Origin: Rickettsia endosymbiont of Cantharis rufa
Lineage (GTDB): Bacteria > Pseudomonadota > Alphaproteobacteria > Rickettsiales > Rickettsiaceae
NCBI RefSeq assembly: GCF_964026445.1
Contig: NZ_OZ032150.1
Coordinates: 558,001 to 622,000, forward strand
Direction: 5' to 3'
Length of the DNA stretch: 64,000 bases
Part shown: in pieces, positions 21,036 to 31,774 of the stretch
How positions within the stretch are numbered: position 1 is the first letter of the stretch
Layout of the letters: each line of letters opens with the position of its first letter
Program-made: the position numbers and the translations under genes
Notes under the pieces: generated by a model
The model's input: the letters and a program-made list of their open reading frames with translations, nothing else
The model's database searches: none
What the model was told of the DNA's origin: nothing

Positions 21036-22067
21036 ATGACTAATATATTATCGCCCGAAAAAAGTGAAAATGATCAAGAATTGCCGATAAGACCGTCATA
21101 TTTGCAAGAATTTGTTGGTCAACAGCAGATTAAAGAAAATCTTTCGGTATTTATTAAGGCTGCAAAATCTAGAAATGAGCATCTTGATCATACTTTATTT
21201 TATGGTCCGCCTGGGCTTGGTAAGACTACACTTGCTAAGATTATTTCCAACGAAATTGGCGGTAATTTCAAATCTACCTCCGGTCCTGCTATACTTAAGG
21301 CAGCCGATCTTGCTGCTATCCTTACCAATCTTGAAAAGAACGACGTATTATTTATCGACGAAATTCACCGCATAAATACTGCGGTTGAAGAGGTTTTATA
21401 TCCTGCTATGGAAGATTTTGAGCTTGATATAATTATCGGTGAAGGACCTGCCGCAAGATCGGTGAAAATAACCTTGCCGCAATTTACGTTAATCGGTGCT
21501 ACCACACGACTTGGTTTGCTTAGCAATCCTTTGCGTGATAGGTTCGGCATCCCTGTGCGTTTAAATTTTTATAATACGGAAGAACTTAAGAAAGTTCTAA
21601 ATAGAGCAAGTAAACTATTCGGTATTGATTTGACCGATTCGGGTTCTGAAGAAATAGCTAAAAGAAGTAGAGGAACACCGAGAATTGCCTTAAGGTTACT
21701 GCGTCGTATAAGAGATTTTGCGGCAGTTGACGGTAAATCAACAGTAGATAAAAAAATCTCCGATTTTGGTTTAAATCGTTTGGAAGTTGATGCGATTGGG
21801 CTTGATAGCAATGATTATCGTTATCTAAAATTCATAGCGGATAATTATAACGGTGGTCCGGTTGGTATTGAAACGATCGCTGCTGCCTTGTCTGAACAGC
21901 GTGATGCACTTGAAGAAACTATAGAGCCGTACCTAATACAGATAGGTTTACTACAAAGAACCCCTAGAGGTAGGGTAATCACTATTGCTGCTTTTGAGCA
22001 TTTGAAAATGCCAGTGCCAAATCAACCACATCATCAATTTAATATTTTTAACGAGAATGAGCAATAA
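21036..22067 (+). CDS. ruvB: Holliday junction DNA helicase RuvB
   Basis: AAA+ hexameric motor driving branch migration with RuvA. 343 residues, full length. Walker [12 protein letters not shown], Walker [10 protein letters not shown], sensor-1 region [20 protein letters not shown], and the C-terminal winged helix ([19 protein letters not shown]). It is now about 2.8 kb from ruvA, although the two are normally adjacent. It overlaps the msbA start by 11 bases. A promoter for ruvB must lie in the inserted segment or transcription must cross it; I could not identify a convincing one. Confidence 0.97.
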   Translation: MTNILSPEKSENDQELPIRPSYLQEFVGQQQIKENLSVFIKAAKSRNEHLDHTLFYGPPGLGKTTLAKIISNEIGGNFKSTSGPAILKAADLAAILTNLEKNDVLFIDEIHRINTAVEEVLYPAMEDFELDIIIGEGPAARSVKITLPQFTLIGATTRLGLLSNPLRDRFGIPVRLNFYNTEELKKVLNRASKLFGIDLTDSGSEEIAKRSRGTPRIALRLLRRIRDFAAVDGKSTVDKKISDFGLNRLEVDAIGLDSNDYRYLKFIADNYNGGPVGIETIAAALSEQRDALEETIEPYLIQIGLLQRTPRGRVITIAAFEHLKMPVPNQPHHQFNIFNENEQ

Positions 22068-23967
22068 TAATTTGAATAATAGACCTCTTTCCAAAGTCGC
22101 TTATAGCGAGGAATTTGTAGGAGACACGAAACGCAGCACCGTAGCGTACAAAAAAGTACGTGAGGATGCGAGTATCGGATCGACGCACAAATTACCTCTA
22201 GAAGTAGAGTTTGGAAAGAGGCCTGATGATTATACAGCTATTTATGTTATAAAAAGGCTGATAAAAGATCATGTTAAACCTTATGCAAATAAAATATATT
22301 TTGCAATATTCTGTATGGCTATTGCAGCAATTTGTACTGCTGTTATCGTGCATGCAGTTAAGCCTATTATCGATAAGGTTTTTCTAACGCATGATAGGAA
22401 GATGCTTATAATAATGCCGATAGTGCTGACTACTACTTTTTCCATAAAAGGAATTTCGGAATATTATCAGAATTATCTAATAAAATTTGCAGGTCAGAGA
22501 GTATTAAACGATTTGCAGATGAAAATGTATGAGCATTTGTTATTTGCCGATATTTCTTTTATCCAAAAACAAACCTCAGGGCGTCTTATATCTCGTTTTA
22601 CTAACGATATTTCTTTGATGCGTGGTGCTGTTTCTAATTTACTTGTCGGATGTGCTAAACATTTCCTAACGGTAGTATTTTTAATAGGATCAATGTTTAA
22701 CTTAGAACCGGTATTATCGTGTGTAGTTTTCCTTGTTTTCCCTTTGGCCGTTTATCCGGTACAAAAAATGGGAAGAAAGATACGTAAAATATCATCGCAG
22801 TCCCAAGAGGAATTAGGACATTATACTTCTAGGCTTGATGAAGCATTCCAGTCAATTAAGATTATTAAATCTTTTGTCGGCGAAAAAATAGAAAGTAATA
22901 GAGCATCCTTGATTATTAATAATATTTTAGAGTTTTATAAGAAAACTTCTAAATTAGATGCGATGGTTTCACCGATTATGGAGATTTTAAGCGGTCTTGC
23001 GGTTGGAGGGATGGTATGGTATGGAGGTAATTTAGTGCTTGAGGGGAAAAGTACACCCGGTGCTCTTTTTGCTTTTTTAGCTTCTTTTGCTGCGGCTTAT
23101 AGACCTTTTAAAAGCTTGGTATCCTTAAATGTCAATTTACAAGAAGGAATTGCGGCAGCTAAAAGAGTATTCAGTATTTTAGATACTGAACCTCTTATTA
23201 AAGATTGTGAAGATGCTAAAGAAATAAATTTGTATAATCCACAAATTACTTTTGAGAAGTTAGCTTTAAGTTTTGAGAGTAAAATAGCTATAAAATATAT
23301 AGATTTAAAGTTAGAACCTCATAAAATGATTGCGTTTGTTGGGCGTTCCGGTAGCGGCAAGACTTCTCTTAGTAATTTATTAGTACGTTTCTATGATCCA
23401 ATTGATGGAAGAATTTTAATTAATAATCATGATATTAAAGATATTAAGCTTACTTCGCTTAGAGGTCAGATTTCTTTAGTTACGCAAGATACTCATTTAT
23501 TTGATACAAGTGTTGCAGAAAATATAGCATATGGTCACGGAAACGCTACAAAAGAAGAGATAATAGAAGCGGCAAAATATGCTGATGCTCATGAGTTTAT
23601 TAGGCATCTACCGAATGGTTACGATACGCAGATAGGAGTGCAGGGGGCGACGCTTTCAGGTGGTCAGCGTCAGCGTTTATCTATTGCTAGAGCTTTCCTA
23701 AAAGATGCGCCTATTTTAATTTGGGATGAAGCAACGAGTAGCTTAGACCAAGCTTCCGAACAGAAAATTTTAGAATCTTTAAAGAAATTACGCCAAGGAA
23801 AAACCACTTTAATTATTACGCATCGTTTAAGTAGTATTATCGATCTTGATAACATTATCGTTATGAAAAACGGTGAAATTTGTGAGCGGGGTACTCACAT
23901 TCAATTACTTAAGAATAAGGATGAATATTATAGGTTATATAATAAAGAATTAAGAGAAAACAGTTGA
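22057..23967 (+). CDS. msbA: Lipid A/LPS export ABC transporter MsbA with N-terminal RPE-1
   Basis: Half-transporter (636 residues) that flips lipid A-core across the inner membrane. The transmembrane domain spans about residues 75-360 and the nucleotide-binding domain about 385-630: Walker [12 protein letters not shown]-loop VTQDTHLFD, signature [14 protein letters not shown], Walker [15 protein letters not shown]-loop ITHRLSS. Residues about 12-56 are an in-frame RPE-1 ahead of the first helix, where a cytosolic tail can tolerate it. The start overlaps ruvB. The subfamily assignment is by overall similarity; another ABC exporter is possible but less likely. Confidence 0.88.
   Translation: MSNNNLNNRPLSKVAYSEEFVGDTKRSTVAYKKVREDASIGSTHKLPLEVEFGKRPDDYTAIYVIKRLIKDHVKPYANKIYFAIFCMAIAAICTAVIVHAVKPIIDKVFLTHDRKMLIIMPIVLTTTFSIKGISEYYQNYLIKFAGQRVLNDLQMKMYEHLLFADISFIQKQTSGRLISRFTNDISLMRGAVSNLLVGCAKHFLTVVFLIGSMFNLEPVLSCVVFLVFPLAVYPVQKMGRKIRKISSQSQEELGHYTSRLDEAFQSIKIIKSFVGEKIESNRASLIINNILEFYKKTSKLDAMVSPIMEILSGLAVGGMVWYGGNLVLEGKSTPGALFAFLASFAAAYRPFKSLVSLNVNLQEGIAAAKRVFSILDTEPLIKDCEDAKEINLYNPQITFEKLALSFESKIAIKYIDLKLEPHKMIAFVGRSGSGKTSLSNLLVRFYDPIDGRILINNHDIKDIKLTSLRGQISLVTQDTHLFDTSVAENIAYGHGNATKEEIIEAAKYADAHEFIRHLPNGYDTQIGVQGATLSGGQRQRLSIARAFLKDAPILIWDEATSSLDQASEQKILESLKKLRQGKTTLIITHRLSSIIDLDNIIVMKNGEICERGTHIQLLKNKDEYYRLYNKELRENS
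22090..22224 (+). repeat. RPE-1 read in frame in msbA
   Basis: Encodes [20 protein letters not shown] then [20 protein letters not shown], matching the intergenic copies at 4.1, 54.4 and 63.8 kb. Confidence 0.9.
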
Positions 23968-24013
23968 TTTATAAAGTAAATAGTTTATATTTCTTAATCT
24001 TTATTAACTAATT

Positions 24014-24130
24014 CTATGTCATTCCTGCGAAAGCAGAAATCGAAAAAAATATACATACAGCAGATTTTTGAAGTTAAAAGCTCAATTTTCTTGCTTTATG
24101 CTGGATTCCTGCTTTCGCAGGAATGACATA
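24014..24130. repeat. Palindromic element between msbA and ampG
   Basis: Arms CATTCCTGCGAAAGCAGAAA and TTCCTGCTTTCGCAGGAATG. The core pairs in its own T/A-variant version of the arm. Confidence 0.85.
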
Positions 24131-24186
24131 AGAGCCACCAAGACCTGTTAAAAGTAAGAACGACACCAACACCAAGGAATAACACA

Positions 24187-25431
24187 ATGCTCATTACCAA
24201 GATTTTTAAAGACTATCGATTATTTGAAATATTTATTTTAGGAATAGTTAGCGGTATGCCGCTGGTTATAATTTTCTCTACTCTTTCTGTATGGTTAAAA
24301 GAATCCGGGATAGATATCGCTGTTATTACTACTTTTGCGGTTGCAAGGTTATCATATTCGTTAAAAGTATTTTGGTCACCTCTAGTCGATAATTTTAAAA
24401 TACCTTTTTTAAGTAGATGGGGACATCGAAAAAGCTGGCTAATATTATGTAGCTCTTTAATGGTTCTAGTGTTAATTGCTATAAGCAAGACAGATCCTAA
24501 GGTTTCCTTAGCTTCTTTATATTTTTTGACTATAGCATTAGGTTTTTTATCTAGTACTTTTGATATTGCCGTTGATGCGTTGCGTATAGATAAGTTTGAT
24601 CAGGAAACACAAAGCATAGCTAGTGCAGCTGCCGTATTCGGTTACCGAATCGGTATGCTAATTACTGGTGCAGGTGCTTTATATCTTGCAGAAATAACAG
24701 GTAATGATTGGCAGCTAACTTTCTTTGTTATAGCTATAATATTTGCTGTTGCAACGATATTTATAATAACCGTAAACGAAAAAGAATTAGTAAGAGAAAA
24801 AATTAATATTACTTCTATTTCTTCATGGATTTCTACAGTAATTAATCCGTTCAAAGATTTTTTCAAAAGAGAGTTTGCCGTAACTATTTTACTCGCGGTA
24901 ATATTTTTTAAATTAGGCGATGCTATGCTTGGAGCGGTTGCTTCACCGTTTTATATAGAGCTTGGCTATACAAAAGGCGAAATAGCAACAATAGCTAAAC
25001 TTTATGGATTAATTGCGACCTTAGTCGGTGGTTTTGCCGGTGGTATTGTAATGCATAGGATGGGAAACTTTAAAGGTTTGATTATTACCGGTATTGCCCA
25101 AAGTCTAACACATTTTGCTTTTATTTGGCTTAATCACCAACCTCCTTCTCTTGAAGCTTTGTTAATTGCTATTACTATAGAGAATTTTGCCTGTGCTATG
25201 GGTGCTGTTGCTTTAGTCGGATATATCGGTAATTTATGTAATAAGAAATATTCCGCAACGCAGTATGCTTTACTTAGTAGTGCTAGTAGTTTATGTAACA
25301 ATACTGTCACTATTTATGCCGGAAAACTTGTAAATATGATGGGTTGGGACGGTTTTTTCATCTTTACTATAATTTTAGCCTTGCCTGCCTTGTTTATATT
25401 AATGTATCTTAATAAAAAGGTTAAAGTATAG
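24187..25431 (+). CDS. ampG: AmpG-family muropeptide permease (MFS)
   Basis: Inner-membrane major-facilitator protein importing anhydro-muropeptides for cell-wall recycling. 414 residues with about 12 hydrophobic segments. The family N-terminus [20 protein letters not shown] is followed by [20 protein letters not shown] and the cytosolic loop [11 protein letters not shown]. Rickettsiae hold several AmpG paralogues and which one this is cannot be told. In these cytosolic parasites the paralogues may carry other solutes. It stands alone between two palindromic elements. Confidence 0.85.
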   Translation: MLITKIFKDYRLFEIFILGIVSGMPLVIIFSTLSVWLKESGIDIAVITTFAVARLSYSLKVFWSPLVDNFKIPFLSRWGHRKSWLILCSSLMVLVLIAISKTDPKVSLASLYFLTIALGFLSSTFDIAVDALRIDKFDQETQSIASAAAVFGYRIGMLITGAGALYLAEITGNDWQLTFFVIAIIFAVATIFIITVNEKELVREKINITSISSWISTVINPFKDFFKREFAVTILLAVIFFKLGDAMLGAVASPFYIELGYTKGEIATIAKLYGLIATLVGGFAGGIVMHRMGNFKGLIITGIAQSLTHFAFIWLNHQPPSLEALLIAITIENFACAMGAVALVGYIGNLCNKKYSATQYALLSSASSLCNNTVTIYAGKLVNMMGWDGFFIFTIILALPALFILMYLNKKVKV

Positions 25432-25482
25432 TAAGGTTTATTTTAAACGTCATTGCAAGTGATTGTAGATATTGTTGCGTTT

Positions 25483-25592
25483 ATGTCATTCCCGCGTAGG
25501 CGGGAATCCAGTAAAAAGTTATAAAACAAAGAAAATTATATAAAAAATATAATTTGCTTAAAAAACTGGATTCCCGCCTACGCGGGAATGAT
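25483..25592. repeat. Palindromic element after ampG
   Basis: Arms CATTCCCGCGTAGGCGGGAA and TTCCCGCCTACGCGGGAATG are perfectly complementary over 20 bases, with the GTAGG/CCTAC core variant in both arms. Confidence 0.9.
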
Positions 25593-25666
25593 ATCGAGTC
25601 GATTTTTGAGCAATGCCATGAAAAATCCTACTTGATTTAATTTGAATAATATTTCATTTATTTAAA

Positions 25667-26584
25667 ATGTTTAAAAAATTCTTATTACCTTATATTTTTG
25701 TCATAACGTTTTTCTTTGCTCCAATAAGCGAAGCAAAGAAAGCTGTAAAAAATTCTCCTAAACCTCCTGTTCAAACTAGCTTAGTAATTGATTCGAAAGG
25801 TAATGTTTTACATACTCATAATTCACAAATTCGGATTTACCCTGCTTCTTTAACAAAATTGATGACGTTATATTTAATGTTTGAGTCAATTGAAGCGGGT
25901 AAGTTACCTTTGAATAAAAAATTACTTGTTTCACAGAAAGCAGCAAAAATGCCGCCTTGTAAACTTGGTTTAAGAGCGGGGGAAGCTATAACTGTTCGAG
26001 AGGCAATTAATGGATTAATCATAAAATCCGCTAATGATGTTGCTGTAACGGTTGCTGAGGGGATGAAAGGTTCTGAGAAAACTTTTTCTCATTTAATGAA
26101 TGTTAAAGCTAAACAGCTCGGTATGAAAAATACCTATTTCAAAAATGCTTCAGGTTGGCATGATCCATTGCAACAAACTACCGCAAGAGATATGGCTAAA
26201 CTTGCTATGGCCCTGAAGAGAGATTATCCAAAATATTACCCGTTATTTTCTAAAACCAGCTTTATATTTCGTGGAAATATAGTAAATGGACACAATAGAA
26301 TTACTAAAAATTATCAAGGTGCGGAAGGCATGAAAACAGGCTTTCATACCCCAGCAGGTTATAATCTAGTAACTACTGCTTCTAGGAACGGTAAATCACT
26401 GATTGCCGTTGTTACAGGCGGCAAAAGTGCCGCATCTCGTGATCAAAAAATGATTGGATTGTTGGATCAGCATTTTGGCGTTAAGCCTATAGTCGCTAAA
26501 TCTTCAATCAGACTTGCCTCTAACAATAAATCTACTACAAAAACTAAATCAAAAATAATAAAGAAAAAGAATATACGTAGCTGA
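25667..26584 (+). CDS. D-alanyl-D-alanine carboxypeptidase (S11 family)
   Basis: Periplasmic low-molecular-weight penicillin-binding protein that trims the terminal D-Ala from peptidoglycan stem peptides. 305 residues with a signal peptide (about 1-23, ending EAK). The active-site triad motifs are intact: SLTK (YPASLTKLMT), SAN (IKSANDVAVTVAEGM) and KTG (GAEGMKTGFHTPAGYN). The usual C-terminal beta domain is short, replaced by a Lys/Ser/Thr-rich tail. DacC/DacF-like; the exact paralogue is not assigned. Confidence 0.92.
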   Translation: MFKKFLLPYIFVITFFFAPISEAKKAVKNSPKPPVQTSLVIDSKGNVLHTHNSQIRIYPASLTKLMTLYLMFESIEAGKLPLNKKLLVSQKAAKMPPCKLGLRAGEAITVREAINGLIIKSANDVAVTVAEGMKGSEKTFSHLMNVKAKQLGMKNTYFKNASGWHDPLQQTTARDMAKLAMALKRDYPKYYPLFSKTSFIFRGNIVNGHNRITKNYQGAEGMKTGFHTPAGYNLVTTASRNGKSLIAVVTGGKSAASRDQKMIGLLDQHFGVKPIVAKSSIRLASNNKSTTKTKSKIIKKKNIRS

Positions 26585-26644
26585 TATGTATCGTCATTAG
26601 CGAGGAGGCATAGGCTTTGTCGCATAGATCGAAAAATACGCTCG

Positions 26645-26762
26645 ATGTCATTCTCCCACGAGAGCGGGAATCCAGCGTAAAGTGAGATAAATCGAGCTTT
26701 TAATTCCAAAAATTTGCTGTATTTATACTTTTTCTGGATTCTCGCCTGCACGGGAATGACAT
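26645..26762. repeat. Palindromic element between D,D-carboxypeptidase and rlpA
   Basis: Arms CATTCTCCCACGAGAGCGGG and TTCTCGCCTGCACGGGAATG, more decayed than other copies. The interior AAAGTGAGATAAATCGAGCT is shared with the family. Confidence 0.8.
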
Positions 26763-26787
26763 AAAATAAAAATCGTAGGGTACTATT

Positions 26788-27756
26788 TTAAGGATTTACT
26801 GCTAGCCTGTACTTTAAATTTACAAGTTTTATATGACAATTAACGCTACATTTAGTGTTTTTTGTAACTTTAGTAGATGAAGGTTTTTTAGAGTTTTTAA
26901 CTAAAGTTTTACTTTGTGGTTTTTTTAAATTAATATTTTTTAGAAATTTCTCGGTTTCATCAGGTAAATACTCTATTTTTACTTTAGTTATACCTTGATT
27001 TTTAAATGCTAAAATTTCAGCTGCTTTTTGTGAAACATCTATTATACGATTTTTCTTAAAAGGACCCCTATCATTAACCATTAATATTACTGATTTATTA
27101 TTGGATTTATTGGTAACTTTAACTAAGCAAGGAAGAGGAAGAGTTTTATGTGCGGCAGTTAATAGGTTTTTATTAAATTTATCACCGTTAGCTGTTTTTT
27201 TACCGTGGAAACCGTCCTTGCGTCCACCGTACCATGAGGCATAACCTGTTTCGGTAAAAGATTTAGGGTTGTGAGGTTTGTAAGTTTTCCCCTCTATTCT
27301 ATAATTTTTTCCAACTTTATAATGTCCTTTATAAGTTAGATTATGAGGATCATCTTTTGATAACTCCTTGTATGAATATTTGCGGGAATAAGGTAATTTT
27401 TTTGAGCTATTACAGCCGCTTAGTCCTAAACAAAAAATTAATAAAAGTAATATACTTGTTGAACAACCAAAATTGGCGACAATGTCTGTGTAAGTCCTTG
27501 GATGCTGAACGTTTATTATACGCTCCGCTCCTCGGATTACAGACCAATTACTCTTTTTCAAGTTGAACTTCGCATAACAACTCTTTATTTTACAGGAGTA
27601 TAGACCTAATTTGTACGTCAATCCGGCGCTCGCATCCGCATGTGCTTTTTTGTACGTTGCGGTGGTGAGCACTTCCGTGTTTTCTTCAAATTCCTCTTTA
27701 TTAGCTTCGTTTTGCAAAGGGTCCAAGTTGAATTTATAATTCTTCACTATTATCAC
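26788..27756 (-). CDS. rlpA: RlpA-like septal-ring lipoprotein with RPE-built N-terminus
   Basis: The double-psi beta-barrel domain covers about residues 165-255: [44 protein letters not shown] and VNDRGPF. The motif set matches RlpA, a septal lytic transglycosylase in some bacteria. The lipoprotein signal [14 protein letters not shown] sits at about 100-114 and not at the N-terminus. The first 98 residues are palindromic sequence: an RPE-1 (about 17-54) and a second RPE family (about 55-98). No ATG, GTG or TTG start lies between the repeats and the signal. The annotated start overlaps the BON gene by 23 bases. Export may be impaired unless an unusual start is used. Confidence 0.82.
   Translation of the reverse strand: MIIVKNYKFNLDPLQNEANKEEFEENTEVLTTATYKKAHADASAGLTYKLGLYSCKIKSCYAKFNLKKSNWSVIRGAERIINVQHPRTYTDIVANFGCSTSILLLLIFCLGLSGCNSSKKLPYSRKYSYKELSKDDPHNLTYKGHYKVGKNYRIEGKTYKPHNPKSFTETGYASWYGGRKDGFHGKKTANGDKFNKNLLTAAHKTLPLPCLVKVTNKSNNKSVILMVNDRGPFKKNRIIDVSQKAAEILAFKNQGITKVKIEYLPDETEKFLKNINLKKPQSKTLVKNSKKPSSTKVTKNTKCSVNCHIKLVNLKYRLAVNP
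27463..27730 (-). repeat. RPE-1 nested in a second RPE family, in rlpA
   Basis: RPE-1 part (27595-27708) reads [20 protein letters not shown] and [11 protein letters not shown]. Around it, AATTCAACTTGGACCC on one side and GAGCGGAGCGTATAATAAAC on the other belong to the second family seen at 30.2, 31.5 and 54.3 kb. Confidence 0.7.
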
Positions 27757-28366
27757 TATCTGTGTTAAAGTTATCCATTATTTTAGCGTAACACACAACT
27801 TTTTCAACGCCCTTTATTTTTGATGCAATAGAAGCAAATTTTTTTAGCTCTTCTTCTGATCTTGCAATTCCAAATAAATAAACAATATTATCTATAGTTA
27901 GAATAGTATAATTAGCAAATTTAATATCTTTTTTGACTAAATTTTTAGCTTTAATTTGTGTTGTTATCATACTATCTTTAGTATATTGTGCTAAATCAAA
28001 ATGATTACTGCTTTTATTTATTTTTAACTCATTGATAACTTCTTTTACGCCTTTTTGATTCCAAGCAATTTCTACGGCTTTTAAGACATCCGGTTCTTTT
28101 TGAATATTTCCTGTTAATAATACTCTTCCTTGGGATACTTCGACCTTTATTTTAGCTCCTAAATCCTTAAAATTATTTTTTACTAAATCAGCTTTAATGC
28201 CGGCAGAAATCCTTGAATCATTTAATGTTTCGGACATTGGTTGATCTTTTGAGGCAACAATACCAGTGGTGGTTGCTGCGGCAAATATGACCGGTAAACA
28301 GGCAGATAAATTGAAAGAGATAGTTGTGAAAATTAAAATTCTTAATAGACTTTTTATAAAAATCAT
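27734..28366 (-). CDS. BON-domain outer-membrane lipoprotein (DolP/OsmY-like)
   Basis: 210 residues. A lipoprotein signal ([13 protein letters not shown], lipobox cysteine near residue 23) is followed by two BON domains: about 50-118 ([42 protein letters not shown]) and about 125-195 ([36 protein letters not shown]). BON domains bind phospholipid membranes, and DolP-type proteins help outer-membrane integrity. The start overlaps the yciB stop (ATGA), so the two are translationally coupled. Confidence 0.88.
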   Translation of the reverse strand: MIFIKSLLRILIFTTISFNLSACLPVIFAAATTTGIVASKDQPMSETLNDSRISAGIKADLVKNNFKDLGAKIKVEVSQGRVLLTGNIQKEPDVLKAVEIAWNQKGVKEVINELKINKSSNHFDLAQYTKDSMITTQIKAKNLVKKDIKFANYTILTIDNIVYLFGIARSEEELKKFASIASKIKGVEKVVCYAKIMDNFNTDSDNSEEL

Positions 28367-28905
28367 ATCTTACTATCCGGTAATTTATTCTTTAATAAAA
28401 GAGGTATTTGAAGTAAAATAAATATAAAGGTAATAGGTATTACGCCGAATACTTTAAATTTTACCCATGTTTCATCTGAGAAATTACGCCAAACTATTTC
28501 ATTAACTATAGCCATAAAAAAGAAAAAGGATGCTGTTCTATAGCTTAGAGTTATCCAGCTTTCTTCTTTAAGACGCACTATACTCTCTAAAGCATATTTG
28601 ATAAAAGGATTTTTTCTTATACCGCTCATAAGAAAAATTATTCCAAAAATAGTATATAATATAGTCGGCTTGATTTTTATATACATTGAATCGCCGCTAA
28701 TTAAAGTTATACTTCCCGAAACTAATAAAACAGATGAAGAAATAATAGAAAGCTTTGATACTTTTTTGTCTATAAAATAACAAAGAGTAATACAAATAAC
28801 AGAGGTAATAAGCATATAAAGAGTGGCATTTTGTATGCCACCGCCATAAAAAAAGCCTCCAAAAAATGCTATTACTGGACCAATTTCTGATAAAAGTTTA
28901 AACAT
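28363..28905 (-). CDS. yciB: YciB/IspZ inner membrane protein (septation protein A family)
   Basis: 180 residues, five or so membrane helices. The family opening LLSEIGPVIAFFGGFFYGGG and the later KIKPTILYTIFGIIFLMSGI, NPFIKYAL and SWITLSYRTASFFFFMAIVNEIVWR match YciB. The protein is linked to envelope maintenance and division. It lies 31 bases after the FTR1 gene and overlaps the BON gene by 4 bases, so one transcript is likely. Confidence 0.9.
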   Translation of the reverse strand: MFKLLSEIGPVIAFFGGFFYGGGIQNATLYMLITSVICITLCYFIDKKVSKLSIISSSVLLVSGSITLISGDSMYIKIKPTILYTIFGIIFLMSGIRKNPFIKYALESIVRLKEESWITLSYRTASFFFFMAIVNEIVWRNFSDETWVKFKVFGVIPITFIFILLQIPLLLKNKLPDSKI

Positions 28906-28936
28906 ATTTAATTTAATTACTCTCTCTTTGATAAAA

Positions 28937-29773
28937 TTAATTTGATTCGTTTTTTTGTACTGTTCTAGAATATCTTAATTTTATTTGTATAAAAATATTT
29001 ATTAGTAATATAGTAGTAAAATAGGCAAGTACTTGCAGTCCGTTAGGTCTTGCAATATAACCGGTAACAATATGTAAGATTTTGCCAATCATACTTCTAT
29101 CTGCTACTAACCATGAACTATCCCAAAGTTGATCGGATAAAAACATAACTAGACCGGAAGAAGTTAGAATACCTGTCGCACTTGCTGCAAACCCTCCCGC
29201 TATCAGCATTAATAATACAGAAGAGATTTTAAAAATATATTTTTGATTAGCAATCTTAATTAAACCGAAATATATTACTAAACCAAGTAAAAAACCACTT
29301 GTAGCACCTATTATTACTCCTTGCAAGTAAATACTGCTTGATATTGTTTCAACTGAAGATATACTATATACTAAAATAATGATTTCTGCACCTTCTCGTA
29401 GTATAGTAGTGGCAACTAAAAAAACCAACATGAAATAACTGGCATTACCTTCATGAATTTTTACGGATAAGTCGTTTATATGTTGCTTTACTTTTATACC
29501 GTAACCCTGCATCCATATTATTGTCCAGCTAATCAGAATTGTTATTAGTATCATAATTCCGGAATCGAATAACTCGTCTCCTATTCCACCAAAAGATAAA
29601 GATAATTTACGCGTAAAAAATGCAAAAATTGAGGCAAATACTACCCCAAGCATTACTCCGGCAATAATATAGAGACGAGATTTTTCTATTTGTTTTGTTA
29701 CGGCTAGTATTACACCAAGTAATAAGGATATCTCTAAACATTCACGAAACACTACCAAAGCAATTTTAAACAT
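28937..29773 (-). CDS. FTR1-family iron permease (EfeU-like)
   Basis: 278 residues, seven predicted helices. Both family iron-binding R-E-x-x-E motifs are visible: FRECLEISLL near the N-terminus and LREGAEIIIL around residue 128. FTR1/EfeU permeases move iron across the inner membrane together with an EfeO-type periplasmic cupredoxin protein. A cupredoxin-like gene lies 8 bases upstream, so the pair looks like a reduced Efe system. No EfeB peroxidase is seen. Confidence 0.9.
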   Translation of the reverse strand: MFKIALVVFRECLEISLLLGVILAVTKQIEKSRLYIIAGVMLGVVFASIFAFFTRKLSLSFGGIGDELFDSGIMILITILISWTIIWMQGYGIKVKQHINDLSVKIHEGNASYFMLVFLVATTILREGAEIIILVYSISSVETISSSIYLQGVIIGATSGFLLGLVIYFGLIKIANQKYIFKISSVLLMLIAGGFAASATGILTSSGLVMFLSDQLWDSSWLVADRSMIGKILHIVTGYIARPNGLQVLAYFTTILLINIFIQIKLRYSRTVQKNESN

Positions 29774-29781
29774 ATTTTTAT

Positions 29782-30162
29782 CTAATCATTAACAATTATA
29801 AGACCCTGAGCTGTATCTTGATGAAAATCCCCAAAAATTTCATACTTCCCAGGAGCGAGTGGTGCAAGTATAATATTTATTGATTCATGTGGCATAACTA
29901 TTTTTTCACGATGTAAATCATGGCTTTCAAACTCTTCTACCGTATCATCTTCATTATGAACAATTAACTTTATCTTAGTAGATTTTGGTACTTCAACTAT
30001 ATTTGGAACAAATTTATGATCTTTTATAGCTATCTTCACTTCTAATATATTATCATTTGTTTTATTACCTGGAATCTTACTTGTAGAGATATAAATAATT
30101 ACTGCTAAAAATATTAAACCTACTACTATAATAATATTTTTATTTTTTTGAATGATTTCCAT
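29782..30162 (-). CDS. Membrane-anchored cupredoxin-like protein (EfeO N-domain type)
   Basis: 126 residues. An N-terminal membrane segment (about 7-26) acts as signal anchor. The rest is a cupredoxin fold, with IKDHKFVPNIVEVPKSTKIK, VHNEDDTVEEFESHDLHREK, MPHESINIILAPLAPGKYEI and GDFHQDTAQGLIIV. Histidines in ESHDLH and FHQD, and a Met in place of the usual copper Cys, could bind metal. It is the probable periplasmic partner of the FTR1 permease 8 bases downstream. The full EfeO peptidase-like domain is lacking. Confidence 0.82.
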   Translation of the reverse strand: MEIIQKNKNIIIVVGLIFLAVIIYISTSKIPGNKTNDNILEVKIAIKDHKFVPNIVEVPKSTKIKLIVHNEDDTVEEFESHDLHREKIVMPHESINIILAPLAPGKYEIFGDFHQDTAQGLIIVND

Positions 30163-30180
30163 ACTAAACTCCTAGCTTAA

Positions 30181-30335
30181 TTAAAGTTTAAAGTAAGAAT
30201 ACTCGTTTAATTTAAAAAATGGCTAGTCATTTTATAAGATCTACGGTGCTCACGTATTATATTATACGCTCCGCCCCTCGACTTATAGACTTCCTGCTCT
30301 TTTCTAAATTAAACTTCGTCTACTAAATTGTCCTT
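30181..30335. repeat. Second-family RPE between cupredoxin gene and small ORF
   Basis: TACTCGTTTAATTTAAAAAA at one end and TTTCTAAATTAAACTTCGTC at the other are inverted. The centre CGTATTATATTATACGCTCC is palindromic. Related to 31490-31615. Confidence 0.75.
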
Positions 30336-30371
30336 CTCATCTAAGTTTCAAATTTTTGATAAACACAAAAT

Positions 30372-30488
30372 TTATCCTGCAATTTTTATTAAAGCTATAA
30401 GATATACAATTATTATCATTATGACAAGGATAGATAACAAAATATAATTTTTTTGTTCTTTATTATCCGATATTTTAGATTGTTTCAT
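30372..30488 (-). CDS. Small single-span membrane protein, unknown
   Basis: 38 residues: a charged start MKQSKISDNKEQK, then one hydrophobic span YILLSILVIMIIIVYLIALI, and a stop after KIAG. It starts 6 bases after the stop of the FKBP gene, which supports co-transcription. No family is recognised. Short length makes the call tentative. Confidence 0.45.
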   Translation of the reverse strand: MKQSKISDNKEQKNYILLSILVIMIIIVYLIALIKIAG

Positions 30489-30494
30489 ATTTAT

Positions 30495-31490
30495 TTAATT
30501 TTGTTTAAAGTCTCCTAGTTCAAGCAAAAGATATTCATTTATCGGTAAAGATTCATGAGAAATAATTTTATTTATGTTAGAACCTAAGGCTTTAAATGCT
30601 TTACCTTCAGCAATAACACTACGTGTTCCAACCGTTACTTTACCTTGCAAAGCGTAAGAAAAAATTAAAGGATATGTAATATCGCCGATCTTCATATCTA
30701 TTTTTTGTCCTTTTGCTTTTGAATCATATAGTATTTTACCGTTTGATAAGCGAGTAATTTTAGCATTAAAACTTACTTTTTCACCACATAATAAAGGAAC
30801 ACGATAAGCTATCTCATCATCATAAATTCTAACTTCATCATTTTTAACAAAATTTTGTGGTAATACTGCTTTTAACATTACATTTACTTTGTAATTATAA
30901 GCATTATCGAAGATAATATCATTACTATTATTAACGGCGTATTTTGCCGGAATAATAGCTTCTCGTGCTTCTCCTACCATCATACCTATTATTACATTAT
31001 CTAAGCCATGCATTATAGGACTCGATCCTAAGGTAAAAGTTTTAGTATCTTCAGATATTAAAGTATTATTCATATCTAATATTTGATAAAATACAGTAAC
31101 TACATGTCCACAAGAAGCGGGACCGATATTACCGCTACCGAGCGTATTAATTTTAAATAGTGTTTTTACTAAATCCTTACGTACTTCAATAGTGTACTCA
31201 TTAGGGTTGATAGGTCCATTTAACGGCTGTAAAATATTTTCAAAGAATGTTTTCCCTTCTTCGGTTTTAAGAGCATTTATTACTATTTTTGAAACCGTAC
31301 GTTCAAATAAATTACCATTTAATGAAATAGGTGGTTCATTATTTATACTAGTTCGGTTTTCATTGGTAGATAAATTATTTGAAGCCGTTTGTTCCACAAC
31401 TGTAGGATTATTGTCGTCGGGGGATATTTTTAACTTTACTATATTGTAAAGTATTAAAATTACAATTACTAAAGATAAAAATTTTTGCAT
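30495..31490 (-). CDS. FKBP-type peptidyl-prolyl isomerase-like envelope protein
   Basis: 331 residues. An N-terminal signal anchor (about 3-17) leads into a Ser/Asn-rich linker. An FKBP-like domain covers about 125-210, with [40 protein letters not shown] and [13 protein letters not shown]. The GLD-x-x-I-x-G-M pattern is the FKBP active-site helix. A second, poorer copy follows ([34 protein letters not shown]). Likely a periplasmic folding factor; aromatic active-site residues are partly lost, so activity is uncertain. Confidence 0.8.
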   Translation of the reverse strand: MQKFLSLVIVILILYNIVKLKISPDDNNPTVVEQTASNNLSTNENRTSINNEPPISLNGNLFERTVSKIVINALKTEEGKTFFENILQPLNGPINPNEYTIEVRKDLVKTLFKINTLGSGNIGPASCGHVVTVFYQILDMNNTLISEDTKTFTLGSSPIMHGLDNVIIGMMVGEAREAIIPAKYAVNNSNDIIFDNAYNYKVNVMLKAVLPQNFVKNDEVRIYDDEIAYRVPLLCGEKVSFNAKITRLSNGKILYDSKAKGQKIDMKIGDITYPLIFSYALQGKVTVGTRSVIAEGKAFKALGSNINKIISHESLPINEYLLLELGDFKQN

Positions 31491-31615
31491 GGATACTCGT
31501 TTAATTTGAAAAATTGGCTACGTCGTATTATAAGATCTGCGGTGTTCACGTATTATTATACGCTCCGCTCCTTGCCTTATATACTCCTTGCTCTTGTCCA
31601 AATTAAACTTCGTCT
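31490..31615. repeat. Second-family RPE upstream of the FKBP gene
   Basis: ATACTCGTTTAATTTGAAAA pairs with TCCAAATTAAACTTCGTCTA, and the centre contains ACGTATTATTATACGCTCCG. It sits exactly at the FKBP start codon, so the promoter must lie within or beyond it. Confidence 0.75.
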
Positions 31616-31774
31616 ATCTTCTGTTCTGCCATTTATCAGGAGTATATTTTAGTACAATAAAGTTTACTATAACAATCAATTACTTAATAATCAAATGAGA
31701 ATAAAAATAATTTGATTAATATAAATAATTGGTCTAAATTTAAATGCAGAATTCTATAAATATAGTGGTGAAAA

